Source: Fasciola hepatica
Lineage: Eukaryota > Platyhelminthes > Trematoda > Plagiorchiida > Fasciolidae
Assembly: GCA_948099385.1 (NCBI GenBank)
Contig: CANUEZ040000014.1
Span: 1,984,001 to 2,048,000 of the forward strand
Direction: 5' to 3'
Length of the DNA stretch: 64,000 bases
The notes under the pieces are model-generated. The model did no database searches. It was not told the origin of the DNA and saw only the letters and a list, made by a program, of their open reading frames with translations. A program made the position numbers and the translations under genes. Of the stretch, positions 1 through 11,927 are shown piece by piece; within the stretch, counting starts at the first letter, position 1; each line of letters starts with the position of its first letter.

Positions 1-104
1 GACCAGATGACGAACAGCACGATGTGCGTCTGAATCCAAGACAGACCAACGCGATTGGGCTCGAACTGTCGTATCATCAAGGTGGGCATGTACAGCCAAA
101 AAAG
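1..104 (-). CDS. INTS2: INTS2 exon, most 3' exon in window (runs off left edge)
   Basis: A pyrimidine-rich tract and CAG acceptor (105-107 on the plus strand) precede this segment. It starts with two bases that complete the codon left by the exon at 208-383. The join reads SPEQLDA-AFLAVHAH, closely matching a conserved INTS2 SPxQL-AF-AV stretch. The frame stays open to base 1, so the exon continues outside the window. The preceding intron is 103 nt. Confidence 0.75.
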
Positions 105-207
105 CTGAAAACGAGATGGAACGGAAAAAAATGTCCAAATATAACAGCAAAGTAAAGAAGTTACGGAAGACGAGATATGAAATCAACCATTATCGATTTC
201 ACTGTAC

Positions 208-383
208 CTGCATCCAGCTGCTCCGGACTGCAAACTGTCGGAACCGAACCGTTCGAGTCAAATAACGCCAATGTTTCGGCCTCGTTCGAGTCGGTTTCAG
301 CGGACCACATGGGATCGAGAAGCAACTCGTCTTGTATTATTAGTTCACCCACGGTTAAATGAGGCAGATGGTTGGTAACAAGT
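208..383 (-). CDS. INTS2: INTS2 exon
   Basis: A 176-bp exon. Its acceptor is a T/C-rich run ending in GCCAG. The first base completes a Gln codon with the CA left by the exon at 4357-4522. The protein reads LVTNHLPHLTVGELI, then an acidic stretch, then SPEQLDA. The donor is GCAG/GTACAG. Another GT 43 bases further on (GTAACT) leaves the wrong phase for the next exon, so I chose the upstream donor. Confidence 0.78.
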
Positions 384-827
384 CTGGCAAAAAAGGAGGC
401 AGATGAACGAATGTGGTCAACAATCGTCACTTATAACCCTGAGTACTTAGGACATCCTCAGCAGTGGAAAACACGAATATCAAGAGATGAGCATTTGGAG
501 ACATCAGAACGATGAGAACGAACTGGAAGCGCTGAAAGCTAATAGAAAAGAACTGGTGGCGAGTTACTGCCCTATGCTTTTCCTTTCAGTCCTTATTGGT
601 AAGTCTGATGCATATGGTAACATGCGTTGCTGCAGTCCTTTGCTCTTAAAAAAAGATATGGGATATATTTGCACATTTCACGGAAGAAAACCGAATGAAT
701 CAAAGTTAAACGAATGACCGAATGAAAAAGGTAATGCAAGAAACAAAGGAAACCACCATCGCCGGCAGAAAGAACTTTTTATTACCTTGTCTATTTTTCA
801 CTATACGCTTTCGCATGAGTGCAATGG

Positions 828-1050
828 ATGGGATATAGATCCCGTAACCACAAATGCCCACTGCATTACTAGGGATAACCGGCCACCAGAGCTTGAGACT
901 TGGAGTGGAGAATCACATAAGGTCAGATATGATAACCAGCCGAACGACAGTGGTGTACTGTCTATCACCAAAGTAACCGATGATGGCGGAGATTGGAACC
1001 TACTACCTCCGAGATGGTAATCAAACGCTCAAAAAACCACTCGACCATCA
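828..1050 (-). repeat. tRNA-like dispersed repeat (SINE candidate), copy 1
   Basis: About 220 bp, matching 39,965-40,195 in the same orientation. Shared words include CACTGCATTA/CGCACTATTA followed by AGGGATAACCGG, AACGACAGTGG/GACGACAATGG, and a GATGGC-GGAGATTGGAACCT segment. The minus strand of the better copy has an RNA polymerase III B-box-like GGTTCGAATCC with an A-box-like sequence upstream. This suggests a tRNA-derived SINE. No poly-A tail or target duplication was identified. Confidence 0.5.
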
Positions 1051-4000
1051 CCGCAGTTATGTACCTGTACTCCGTACTCCTTCATGGTTTCTTTCTATTC
1101 TCAGGCATTCCTTATAAGGTTCTGCAGCACGCCCCATTTTGAAACGCAATGATATCGTCTCGGACATAAATCGCACAACAGTGACACTGGCTTTTTTAAC
1201 AAAAATAACATCAGAAAAGGCGTGCTTTGATTTCCTCAAGATTATCCGGTTATTGCCCATGCCCTTGAAGCTGCTTTCAGGGTCGTACCCCAAAAACCCG
1301 GTTAGGTAAATGGGGTTTCCTCGGTACACATCGTACAGTCAGCCAGTGTATCACAAGCTAGCAGTTTCGATTTGTCCCGGATGACCCCGTGTTCCAGTAC
1401 ACTCTCCTGGCGAGTCAGCGAGGCACAAAGATGGAATAGTTGTGCACTCGGCTCTCTACGCATCATGACAACAAAGTGTCGTATTTCAGTTTCTGAACAA
1501 CGAAAACAATCGATGTTTTACACAAAACAGTGACTTCGGATAGCTGCGCTTGAGTAGAGCTTTTCCATTAAAAACCGAACCGGAAATCTGGCAAACAGAC
1601 CAAGCAACAAGAGAGCGAGGGGGGGGGGCATTAATCAGATAGAGAACAATAAACTATTCATCGTGCAAACCCAAAACAGAATACGAGACAAGAACTGGTC
1701 TACCAGAGTCGGGTTCCAACTGCATTTACAAGTCAGAAGATATACAGTTGAATACTACCCGACTACGGCATACGAATAACATGAACAACACACACACACA
1801 ACTTCAGGGCAAGTGTGCAGGCAGTGGCGGAAATTCGACCTGGGTTTTACCCTTTTGCAAAATGAAGCGGTTGACGGAGAGAGGGAGCACGTTGATTCAA
1901 TTCAACCAAATGACAGAGCAATACAGCTATAAGTAGAAAAATATGATCTCAAATAAGTTTCCATGATAGAGAAAAACAAAATTCAAGCAGGAATATCCCT
2001 TAGAATTCAAACGGTCGGCAAGCCAATGCCAAAGAATCAGCATTTGAGAAAAAATAAATGAATAAGCACACCGAATTCAGTAGTAAATGTTCGACATGTC
2101 TCGTTAATTTGATTGCATCGTCAACTGCGCTCGGTTCTCAATACGGAATGGAGACTAATCGTTGAAAAATTGCATTACTGTCCTCAGGTGATCGGGACTG
2201 CCGAAGACATGACTCGGTGTACATTACGCGGTGTTGCTAATGATGTTAGGCGAGAGCCTTGAGATTTCTTATATGACACTCTTAATGCCAGTTCTCATAA
2301 AGATGACTTGTTAGATACCTACTTCTGTTTATTCTGAACAATATTGTTGAATTGGATTACGGGTCAACGTTGAGCGCAGTGCTACTTATGCAATGACAAT
2401 CCATCCCACGGCTAGACTCCATGACCCAGAGCAGAAAATACTCGGTATAAATGAGATATTGTATTCTGAATTTATCGCAGATCACGTTCGAGCACATTCG
2501 GTGACGAGAAAATTACTATCTAGACGAGAAACTACCAGTCTGCTGTTTTCCAAGACTGAACGTTCCTTAATGAGAAAACCGATAGAAGAAGCAAAACGAG
2601 GATCGTAATTTACGTTGTTCTGAATCTTAAGTTTTAGTTCTAAGTCATACTTCAGTTGTTGAAACCGAGATCTTGGGTTAACTGCGTATATTTGTCTCCA
2701 AATATGAACAGGTGAGAATGTTGCATGAAGTGGCCACACAGCCTAGGTGAATGAAGTGTATCCGAGAAAAAAGACCCGCTAGATGACATGAGACGTAGGA
2801 TGATGGCTCAAAGACGAGAGTGTAGGTTATATGGTTTTCAAATGCGCGTCGGTGATTGCATCAATTAAACATAGATTTAAATAACCTTCTAACACCAATC
2901 TGTGAAATATTTCACTTTCAGTAAGGATGCCCTTTATTTCCTACCTAAGTTGCTTAGCATCAGAGTAACTGTGACAAAAACGGATATCTGAAAAGCATTT
3001 GAACAACCGTCACCCATTAGAATCCTATTAGTTCACTGTACACGTTTTTCAATTCTAATGAGGTACAGATAGCTTCTGAGATATTTGAAGAAAATAATGT
3101 CAAATTTACCAAACCACAGACTTTTCTCAGGAAGCTGAAAACTAAAGTTCTTTTTACTGTGTAGCTGTTCATTTCGAACAACCTCTAACCATGAAGTGAG
3201 CGCTGCGGCCGTTCTGGATGCCATCGTTCCGCAAGAAATCTCACGCTCGGAATTCAAAAGAATCACGAGTAGCAAGTAAGTAACTTAGGGGATACAGATT
3301 ACAGTAATCAGCTCATGGAGAAACTGAACGAACACAAGAGGACTGCTGGTCGTGACGCCTGACCGTATCTTCTGACGCCTATAATCACTGAGTTCCTACA
3401 TCTCATTGACCCCACAAAGAAGCCCCATGCGACCCGCATGGCCAACTCCATGAATTGCTGACATTTACTCCTAGTCAAACCCCTACCCAACTTGGCGACC
3501 ATACCACGCCGAGAAAACCTATCGGGGAAATTGTGTGCACCATATGACTTTAATGTTTGGCCAAGTAACCTAGTGTTCCATGTACCCAACACCCCACGCC
3601 TGAAATGTGCTTAATGAATGAAGGACTATGTCCTCTACCGCCCAGACCACTTCACTCATTCGTTGTCTATAGATCTGTACCTAGTGCTGATGATGTCCAG
3701 TCAAGCATTAACGACCCCATACTTTTAGTTCCAATGGTTCCACACTGAACAACAATTTACAGGTGTATTTATCATATCGTTTTTCATCAAAACTGTTGAC
3801 AACTATCAGTATGCCCTCTTCTTTGACGATGAGGCATATTATGCAGATAACAATCGTTGTCTTGTTTGGCAATCAGGAGAGCATATCGGTTCCAGAAGAA
3901 ACTCATCATAGTAATAGCGTGTGTAGGAGATTAGATTGTTAGATGATATGATGCATCGTGCAGTGTCAGCGTTCACCTCATCAACTCGTTATACTTGAGC

Positions 4001-4129
4001 CCCCACGGAGAAGTTGTCCACCACACGAGCCGATCGCCGTGCGGGCAACGAATTGATACCGTTCGAATTCAGTGGCGCAAGGGTGTTACATCGTGTGGTG
4101 TATTTGTACAACAAACCGCTGAGAGCCAG

Positions 4130-4207
4130 CCCAAATAGCCCTGTGGTTAATGTATTCGACTCATAATCGCTCACCTCGAGTTCGAGTCTTCGTGGGGGGG
4201 GGGCATG
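4130..4207 (+). repeat. tRNA-like sequence (decayed tRNA or SINE head)
   Basis: An A-box-like TAGCCCTGTGGTTAATG near 4135 is followed about 25 bases later by a B-box-like GAGTTCGAGTC near 4178. The spacing fits a tRNA-derived promoter. No complete cloverleaf with a paired acceptor stem is visible, and a 9-base G-run follows directly. A pseudo-tRNA or SINE is more likely than a functional tRNA. Confidence 0.35.
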
Positions 4208-4356
4208 TGCTCTGTTGGTAGCTCCTAACAAGAATGAAACGGTCGTTCAGTGCTTTCACGGTTTACAATGATGAATTCAGCGTTTACATTGCGTCATGAA
4301 TCATATCGTGTAATCATCATAATAAAAAGAAGAAAAAACCAAAACGCACGACTCAC

Positions 4357-4522
4357 TGTAACAAACGAGGATAAAGTGAGCTGTAGTCGGACAGGTGGGC
4401 TCGAGCGTGTTGCAGCAGATAAGTAGTCGGGATGCATTGCCATAACTTGTCAGAATACACACATGCGGGTTCACCCGGCAGTCGATCTAAAACAGGGTGA
4501 CGATAATCAATGAGTTCGCAAC
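4357..4522 (-). CDS. INTS2: INTS2 exon
   Basis: A 166-bp exon with acceptor TTAG and donor GTGAGT. The start is fixed by phase: GT joins the leftover C of the previous exon to give Arg, then CELIDYRHP follows. The protein ends SDYSSLYPRLL plus a split Gln codon. This matches the region of INTS2 just before the conserved L-TNYPHL segment, which is found in the next exon (208-383). The acceptor is weak in polypyrimidine, so the 5' border is less certain than the 3' border. Confidence 0.72.
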
Positions 4523-4783
4523 CTAACTTATTTAACTGAAACGAAAGTATTTCGTTCGAGAAGAAGACTGGTGAAGAACCGTGGAACAGATTTTGAAATT
4601 TCACCTGACTGGCAAAAACAAAAAGTGGGGAGCTGTGAAGCACCCAGCACTTCCCACAAGCGATTGGAGCGAGCACGTAATTCCCATGTACTCGAGGGTA
4701 AACAACCCGTTTAAAACGAATTCGTATGTGACAAAAGTGCATGGTGAATTGAGAATAACGCCGTTTAGATTGACTAAACTCAC

Positions 4784-5180
4784 GTCGATTAGTTGATATC
4801 CGAAGAGTCAACTGGTAGTCGTAGACAAACAACACATAGTACAGAAATAGCAGAGCCGGAGTTAAATCAATCTGAGCGGAACTCGGAGCTCGCGCCTGGG
4901 GTGGATAATCAAAATCCCCGTGCTTCGCCAGATCACCGTCCGCTGGAGTTGGGACACACATTCGAGCAATCGCCAGCTGGTCGGTACGACCAAACTGAGC
5001 AATCAGATCAGACTCGGAGATCAGCGCGGTCAGCAGACCGGGTGAGTGGAACGAGGAATCCGCGGGAGGTAGAGTGTTCGGTGTGGCACCGAACGCGTGG
5101 ATAACGTGAGCCTCGATCAAGTCCGGTAGTAGGGGATGCAAAGGTCGTACACTTTCGCACAGCTGGCCCACAATCCACTC
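4784..5180 (-). CDS. INTS2: INTS2 exon (central region)
   Basis: A 397-bp exon, the longest found. The acceptor CTGTATTTTTAG is followed directly by EWIVGQLCE, then PLHPLLPDLIEAHV, a less conserved Ser/Pro-rich stretch, and LTPALLFLYYVLFVYDYQL. In known INTS2 proteins the order WI-QLCE, LHPQLLPLID, LLVLYYILSYEE is the same, so this is strong evidence for identity. It enters in phase 0, agreeing with the exon at 13.2 kb. It leaves in phase 1 at donor GTGAGT (4778-4783). Confidence 0.88.
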
Positions 5181-7480
5181 CTAAAAATACAGAAGAAACT
5201 GAGAGTCAAGAAATAACGACGGAGCGATTTACGTGGTGAGACGGACCGTTTTGCAAAAGGACTTTAATAACCGTTAGCGAACGATGGAACAGTAAACCCT
5301 TTTTGTACATCACCTTTGAGAATCATACTATTTGAAGACAATAGCTGCAATAATGAATTAGGAACCAAATAATTCCAGCAGCTAAATCAAGTAGTGAGAC
5401 AAGTATCAGGTGGACAGTGGGTAAAATCGTGCGACTAAAACTGTTTTCTTAGTCTGAACTGTACGAAAACCAGTGTGGAAATGCGTGAGCACGGTGCAAA
5501 CCCGGCTCAGGTGAAGGCCCAACTCGTCAAGGTAACCCATCCGACACTGGGCTTTTCGAACGAATCAACATCAAACTGTGAGTTTCACCTAAAATCTGTA
5601 CGACTTAATCGTTCGCACAAATTTAGAGGTTCAAATAAATGACGAACCCATAGATATTTGGCTGCATACCGGAAGGAAGCAAACATCCTTCAGTGTTTAC
5701 TGAGGATGGAGAGAAAAACCAAGATTCGTTTATCTCAATAGGTTCTTGAGACTTGAGATTTTATGGACAAGTTCAGTCTAATTCATTCAACCAAAAACTT
5801 CGCATTGCTATGCTCTGATTTTGGTTGGTACCTGAAAGCATCATAGAAGCGGAGGTGACAAAAGACTAAAGCACAAGGAATAAAGAAAGTCATAAGTGCG
5901 AATAACGTGGATAAAAAAATTTCGGACGCAACTACATCACTGACCGCAACCTCTAAGTAGGTCACTTAATGTCCTCAACGACAAATTGAGCAAATCTCGT
6001 GGAAATGATTTTCCCGGTAGAAAAGGGATATAATTTGTAATTCACCGGACAGTAATAATACTCAGTCGGTTATTGAAAACTCATGCATAACAGTTTTTAT
6101 CAGCTTGCTAGAAAGCAACAACAGTGCAAATCCATCAGATCCCGTTCTAGGAATCGAACTTGGGATATAGGGTTGTAAATTACACACGCTTAACACTGGG
6201 ACATCTGGGTTTGCTTCTACGATAAACGGCCAAAGGTTAACCCTTGCCCCGGCGACTGGGTGTAATAAACCCGGAGACCCACCACTATCAAAAGTTTTAG
6301 GTCTTTATCGAATGGAGTAATGTATATACATATATACCGGCAAGATTTCAAGATGGCCGACAAAGTGCAGCCAAAACACTTTTACCCCACATAAAAAGTG
6401 TACGGGTGTGCTGTAACCAGTCTCCGGAGTCAGGGTACATGTTACCAGGGTAAGGGTTAAGCCCCAACAGGTAGGGCATAGTAGTAAAGTGGGTAACAAT
6501 GGATCCACAGATGTTACTGACATCAGTGATGATGAATGGTTTGGTCATACGCTGCGGTGTATCTTAGGAAGAAAAGGGTGTGTTACAAAAACAAATATGA
6601 TTGGGCTAAAAACAGAAGGGTCGACCACGACAAAATGATTCATGTTAGGCCTGTGGGGACGGTCTGATCGTGAACCAGCGGAAAACGTGTACCGAAAATT
6701 TCTGTGCACTCAGATTAGCAGTTCAATATTAGGCTTTGACTAAGATGTAAGCGAAAAACTATTCCAATCGTGTGGAAATAATGTTTCGATGGTTCTCCGT
6801 TAAAGCTACCCGTAGATGTTGAAAAATTTGTATAGACCTGAATTGCACCGCAAATGATTTGCGGGCCTTCAAGTAGCCCCGTTCAGCAAATAAATTGTCA
6901 AAGCAACTGATCCATCTGGGTGGCCTTTTGTTTTTAAACTGAATTTCCTGATGCCGAAGAACACGAATGAATTGGATGACCGCGACAGGACTACACCTTG
7001 ACATAATGTGATGTCTTATGTGCCACTATCGTCCAAAGCGCTCCACAGGATAGCTTCCGTGAGCCAGAGTATCTGGAAGGTCATTGATTAAAGGCTGACG
7101 AAATTCAGTCTCACTGAATTAGTTCACGCGCAACATTGGGTGCATGAGGCTGAGCCCTGAATCCGACAAAAAGCGGATCGGTAACAAAGCACCAGCGAAG
7201 ACAAGACAAAATGCATGCAACAATGTCTCATTGAGAGACCAGAAAAAGCTCCTACGGGGGTTCTTCGGTCACATTCCCGTACTGGGTTAACGTCCCACTG
7301 CCCTGTGGATCAGACTTTTGAGTCAAAAGCTCTGGTTAGAGTTCCCAAAGAAAAACCCCTTTGACGGGGTGGACAGCCGCGAAGTATGACTAACTCAGAA
7401 ACCTCAAGTATCTTTCCTGTTAAGGGCCCGACCAATTTTCCCTCGTTCAATTCAAAATCGATAAAAAACGCCACGGGTTA
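5181..7480. other. INTS2 intron, 5' part; no coding signal seen
   Basis: Part of the 8-kb intron between the exons at 4784-5180 and 13179-13313. A tRNA-like minus-strand segment near 6120-6230 (B-box-like AGTTCGATTCC) may be another SINE. Otherwise I recognise nothing in this stretch. Confidence 0.45.
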
Positions 7481-7529
7481 TTGCGGCTCTGATGAAAGCG
7501 GTAATTCAGGAGTTGGGTATAAATCAAAT

Positions 7530-8960
7530 GCAATTCTTAAGCCTAAATTTTCACTTTACTTGGCTGCCTTCAACGTCCGCACACTGTCAGCTAGGGCAAC
7601 AGGCTTCCCTCGCTAAAACTCTTGAAACTTTTAAAATAGATGCATGCTGTGTCTCCAAAACTCGCATACAAGACTCCAGTTTTGTGATCACGCTCCGCGC
7701 CTCAGACACAATCTCTGTCTCTGGCTTCACTCTTTGTGTGTCGGGTGATTCGCTGTCTAGAGCTCGTGGTCAGGCTGGGGTTGGGATTGCTTTGAGCATG
7801 AGAGCTGAGCATGCACTGCTAGACTGGATACCAGTCAGCGGTCGTTTGTGTGCAGTTCCGTTGAACGGCTCCGTGCATGTCAACAGCAACAAACTGAAGC
7901 GCCGATGCTTGTTCGTCGTGTCTGTGTATGAGCCCACTGACTGCAGTTCCTCTGAAACCAGCATCTGTCTCAGATGCTTCAGAGTCCATGTTCAACAGAC
8001 ATGCGGTGATTGCTGGGGATTTTAACGCCCAAGATGGTTGTTTGGGAGATTCCGAAAGGCAGATTGGAGGTCCGTTTGCTATCCCAGCCGATCAAACTAA
8101 CAACGGTGATTGTCTCATTCAGCTGTGCTCTGACCACAGATTGTTTCTGGCCAGTACGAACTTCTACCATAAGAAACGGCACAGACTAACATGGTGTCAT
8201 CCTTCATCTTTACAACGTTGGACCCACAATGACCATATTATGATTGGTCACCGCTGGCGTGCATCAACTGAAGATTGTCGTTCTTTTTGGTGTACGCCCG
8301 TGGACTCAGATCACGCCTTGGTACGTGCTCGCTTCTGCTTACGTCTCGTCCGTGGTCGCACCAACGTAAATGCCAACCATTCCGCGCAGTTGCTCCCAAA
8401 CGATAACCGACGATACAATTTCCAGACGGAACTGTCTACACGGTTATCGACGCAGCCGGATGTCCAGGACCCAGATGAACGCTGCCAACACATCAAGGAA
8501 GCCTTGTATGCCGCTTCCAATGCCACCCAGGATTCTGGTTCAAGTCGGTCTCACAAACGATGGATGTCTTCGACATCAATTGGATGCCACATTCAATGAA
8601 GTACCTAAATCCCTGAGACCCCAACTGACTAGGAGTCTGAGAAATGACCGGGAACAGTGGTGGATTGCAAAACGTGTAAAATGCTGTTGCAGGACTCGGT
8701 TGGCCCAACACCAGATCTAGTCTTGGCAGCGGAAGCTCTAGCTGAAGTGAATAAATTTTCGTATCTGGGATGCTGCATTCCACTAGATGGACAGATGTCA
8801 GATGAAGTGTCATCGCGGACACAGAAGGCGCGTTTGGTTTCTCCCAGTCTCCGTCATCAGTGGGCCGGCTTGGCATCCGGACTCTGATTTGCTCCGTCCC
8901 ACTGATCCTAGTGAGAACGCCGCACTACCTCAGAATCACCGTGTTTTATGAGGGGGAAAA
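7530..8960 (+). mobile_element. RTE-like LINE, endonuclease joined to RT thumb (RT core deleted)
   Basis: Decayed plus-strand copy. Around 7560-8020 the frame gives AAFNVRTL, then (after a frameshift near 7595) KIDACCVSKTRIQ and DWIPVSGRLCAV. From 8007 another frame gives AGDFNAQDG, then LFLASTNFYHKKRHRLTW, then PVDSDHALV. These are the ordered motifs of an apurinic-type retrotransposon endonuclease. The reverse transcriptase core is absent. Near 8600-8690 the sequence passes to a post-RT segment with MLLQDSVGPTP and FSYLGCCI. This is an internally deleted, frameshifted relative of RTE copies A-D. Confidence 0.7.
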
Positions 8961-10345
8961 CAAAGCGTATGTCGGTTTCAGTCACGTGCGCCCACTCGTT
9001 GCACATAACGCATTGGCCCGATTGCGTGTGGGCGACCATGCCTTGAGGCTTAAATGCCGCTGTCAGGATTTGTCTCGTCCATCAACCCACGCCATCGATT
9101 GACTGTCCCGCCGTTCGCGAGTTCGTGGGCTCGGCAGGAGCCGGTGCTGACGTACAGCCTGTCAGTGAGGCTAAACCGACCATCGAACGATGTGTCGGAC
9201 CGTACTCTCACAGACTAGCCCGAAAAAGGACGTCACACATCAAGGTTGGAGCCCACGCGACCCACCCACCAAAAAGTAGAAGACATTAAGTGATATGGAT
9301 AGGCGTCGCGTCCAGGGGCGTGAATGAATTCGGACGTTTTCTCCAATCTTTCGAACTCCACTTCTAACTTGAGTTAGTTTCGGACCTTATTCATTTCGTG
9401 ATTCTATTCTTCTTGCCTTGGACTAGACGATGCTGGGAAGTAGCAACCGAAACCACAGCACAGAAGTGTGAGGGTAGCGAATGAATAAAATAAAACTGAA
9501 AACTGCACAAACGCACATTGATCAATCATTCTGATCCGACAGAAAATGACAACACGATCTCCACCATTCACGGTTCGCTGCCATATCCTTCAGTGTCTCC
9601 AGCCAACTGGCTGACGGATCTTTTGGATCCCAATCACGATGATGCAAGACATCTACTTTTCCTGAGTTCGCTGTATATTTTCGCACTCCCGTTGCCACAT
9701 CGTCTGTTGACCTCTAAGTGGTTTCTTCCACTCCTTAGGAGGAACGAAAAACAGGACACGATATGGTAGACGTATTTGTCACACGTAACACGTGCCCCAA
9801 CCAACAAGGTCTACTAATCTGGATACGCTGTGAAAGTCTATTCTCTCAGTTAGTACCCAATACTCCCTTTCTGACCTCAGCATTGCCCACCCAGTTATTC
9901 CACCCAATCTTAGCGATACTACGCAAACATCGATGGTCGAAAACCTCAAGACGACGAATATCTTCCGCACACAGACCTCAAGTCTCGAAACTATACAAAA
10001 GAACTGGACGCACCACGGCACAGTACACACGATCTTTCAATTTTAGCGAAATATCAAGTCGGCGACATAAATGCTTCAGTTCAGTCTACGCCGTTCGAGC
10101 CTTGGATATACGTGTGCTTACCTCTATTACAGTGCTCCCATCCGTTGTCAAGCTGCTGCCGAGGTAAGTGAAGCGGTCGACAACTGCCAGCACCTCCCCA
10201 TTGAGCATCAAGCTTGGAACCGTTGATCCCCAGTCTTGTAACATCACTTTACACTCTGAAGGTGCAAAGCACATGCCGACTGCAGCTGCAGCTCTTGCGA
10301 ATCTATCTAGTGAACGTTGCGCGCGTTCCGTGCACTCGTGCATTC

Positions 10346-10800
10346 AAATAAGCAGAATAGGTGGTAAAATGTTATTTTTTAATAACAACGTAGTCGAAAT
10401 CGTTGGTAGATTGTGGACTTTTCGGTCACCGCGAGTAACCTTTTTTAGGACGTCGTCAACCCACCAACGATTTAGACTATGCTGTTATTAAACAATACAT
10501 TTTTGAAAAAACTTGTAACACGAAGAAATTTCTTTCCGATATATCACTTCAGGCATTGACATACATAGTACTGGGTAAAAGAGGGTTTATGCGTAGCTAA
10601 AGATAGCAGAGAGGGAGTAAATGTGCAACAAATCCGGTAACTCGACAATATGCTTCAATTTGATGAATCTTGTTCGTTGTGTGATCGAAAATAAGTGTGA
10701 AATGTGTAACCAAATGGCGTGAAAAGGCAGGTGTGAAAAAAGAGGTGTGGGGCTGGGGAGAATTGGTACAAGGGAACCATAAGAAAATCACGTGTTACGG
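10346..10800 (-). other. Probable 3' non-coding region of the Penelope-like insertion
   Basis: Lies between the end of the Penelope-like frame and the point where RTE copy A resumes, so it probably belongs to the insertion. It holds a weak self-complementary pair (AACGATT-like words near 10,395 and 10,465). I recognise no gene. Confidence 0.45.
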
Positions 10801-11927
10801 TCACGGCAACAACAACTGTTGCACGAGGTTACGTTGCTTACACAAATCCGGCTTCAATAGTCGAATTGCTATGGCTTCTGACGTCATCAGCAACCGCCTG
10901 CGTAATCCTTTCGCGTGAACTCTGGGAGTTGTCAGGACTGGTCTAAAAGCTGTCACCGTGTCGATTTAGTGTCCGCTATCCACCAGATGTTGTAGGATTG
11001 CGCTGTTGATAGTCCGGACTGTACCTTTGCGTAAAGAAGCCGGGACGTGTTCTGATATCCTCTTCGACAGGCGTCTCGTCGTATGTCCAATATACTGTGC
11101 ACCACAAGAACACGTAAACTGATATAGAACAAAAGATTGAGACTGATGAGGCAACCTGTCCTTGGATTGTTGAACAATGAAAGGCTTCGTATTTGTTAAG
11201 ATTCGGACATGTGCAGCGGGGAAAGACTTCCCGAGGGTCTTGGATATGCGCAGCTCTACTATTTCTAAGGTTTTGTCACCTTTGAACGGGACAGTTAGAA
11301 ATATATCCTTTTTCTTGGCCATCTGAACTTTCATTTTGTGTCTCCTCTCTCCCATATGTTGACGAATAAACGGTTCTGGATAGCCGTTTTTTAATAATGT
11401 ACCGCGTATGTGTTCGAGTTCTTGGGCAGTCGTGTCAGGACTACAGATGTTTCTTGCTCTGTAGGTCAGACAGCTCACAAGGTTTCTTTTGTATCGTAGG
11501 GGGACAAAACTTAGGAAATGTGTGTATTGCCCCAGCCATGTACATTTCCGATACACCCTCCTTTCTATATGTCCGTCCTCCATTCTACGCAATCCCACAT
11601 CAAGAAAGGCGAGGAAATTGTCCGTCTCTACTTCCACTGTAAATGTGGTCATTGCGTGGGCGTTGTTGAATGTTCGCAGTAGTTCCGTAATGTCTTTTTT
11701 TGAATCGCAAATTATGAAAATGTCGTCCATGTATCTGGTGTACATATATAGACTGTCGATGGTGCTACGTAGTGGTCCACTTTCGAGTTTAGCTAAGAAT
11801 ATATCCGCCAGAAGGGGTCCAAGTGGTGATCCCATTGCCACCCCGTCTTTCCATAACGTTTCACGAGGCGCAACGATTTTCCATACGCTCCGAACCGATC
11901 TCGGTTCTGACACGTTGAAGCAGAACA
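10801..11927 (-). mobile_element. Penelope-like element, RT plus GIY-YIG, 5'-truncated
   Basis: Minus-strand frame, open from the junction with RTE copy A down to 10,969. RT motifs DGVAMGSPLGPLLADIF and TRYMDDIFI (YMDD at about 11,722-11,733) are followed by a linker. Next comes a GIY-YIG nuclease signature: FTCSCGAQYIG, then TTRRLSKRISEH. The RT followed by C-terminal GIY-YIG layout is diagnostic of Penelope-like retroelements. A single TAA at 10,966-10,968 interrupts the frame. Beyond it the same frame continues with EAIAIRLLKPDLC to a second stop at 10,801. The N-terminal part of the RT is missing. Confidence 0.88.

Larger units (their letters stand above)
384..4356. other. INTS2 intron, about 4 kb
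   Basis: Intronic on the INTS2 model. It contains a copy of a tRNA-like dispersed repeat (about 828-1050) and a second tRNA-like segment near 4130-4200 ending in a G-run. Short open frames elsewhere, such as 1057-1329 and 3308-3592, carry no motif I recognise. I see no coding or RNA gene in the rest. Confidence 0.5.

Noticed and set aside
177..207. Extension of the INTS2 exon to the GTAACT donor at 164
   Set aside because: That donor leaves a phase that puts a stop into the next exon; GTACAG at 202-207 keeps the frame and the conserved AFLAV join.
4793..5104. 103-codon plus-strand frame
   Set aside because: It is the antisense shadow of the INTS2 exon at 4,784-5,180.
4353..5171. 272-codon minus frame as one continuous coding exon
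   Set aside because: The middle part has no INTS2 similarity, and GTGAGT/AG borders with matching phases split it into two exons (4,784-5,180 and 4,357-4,522).
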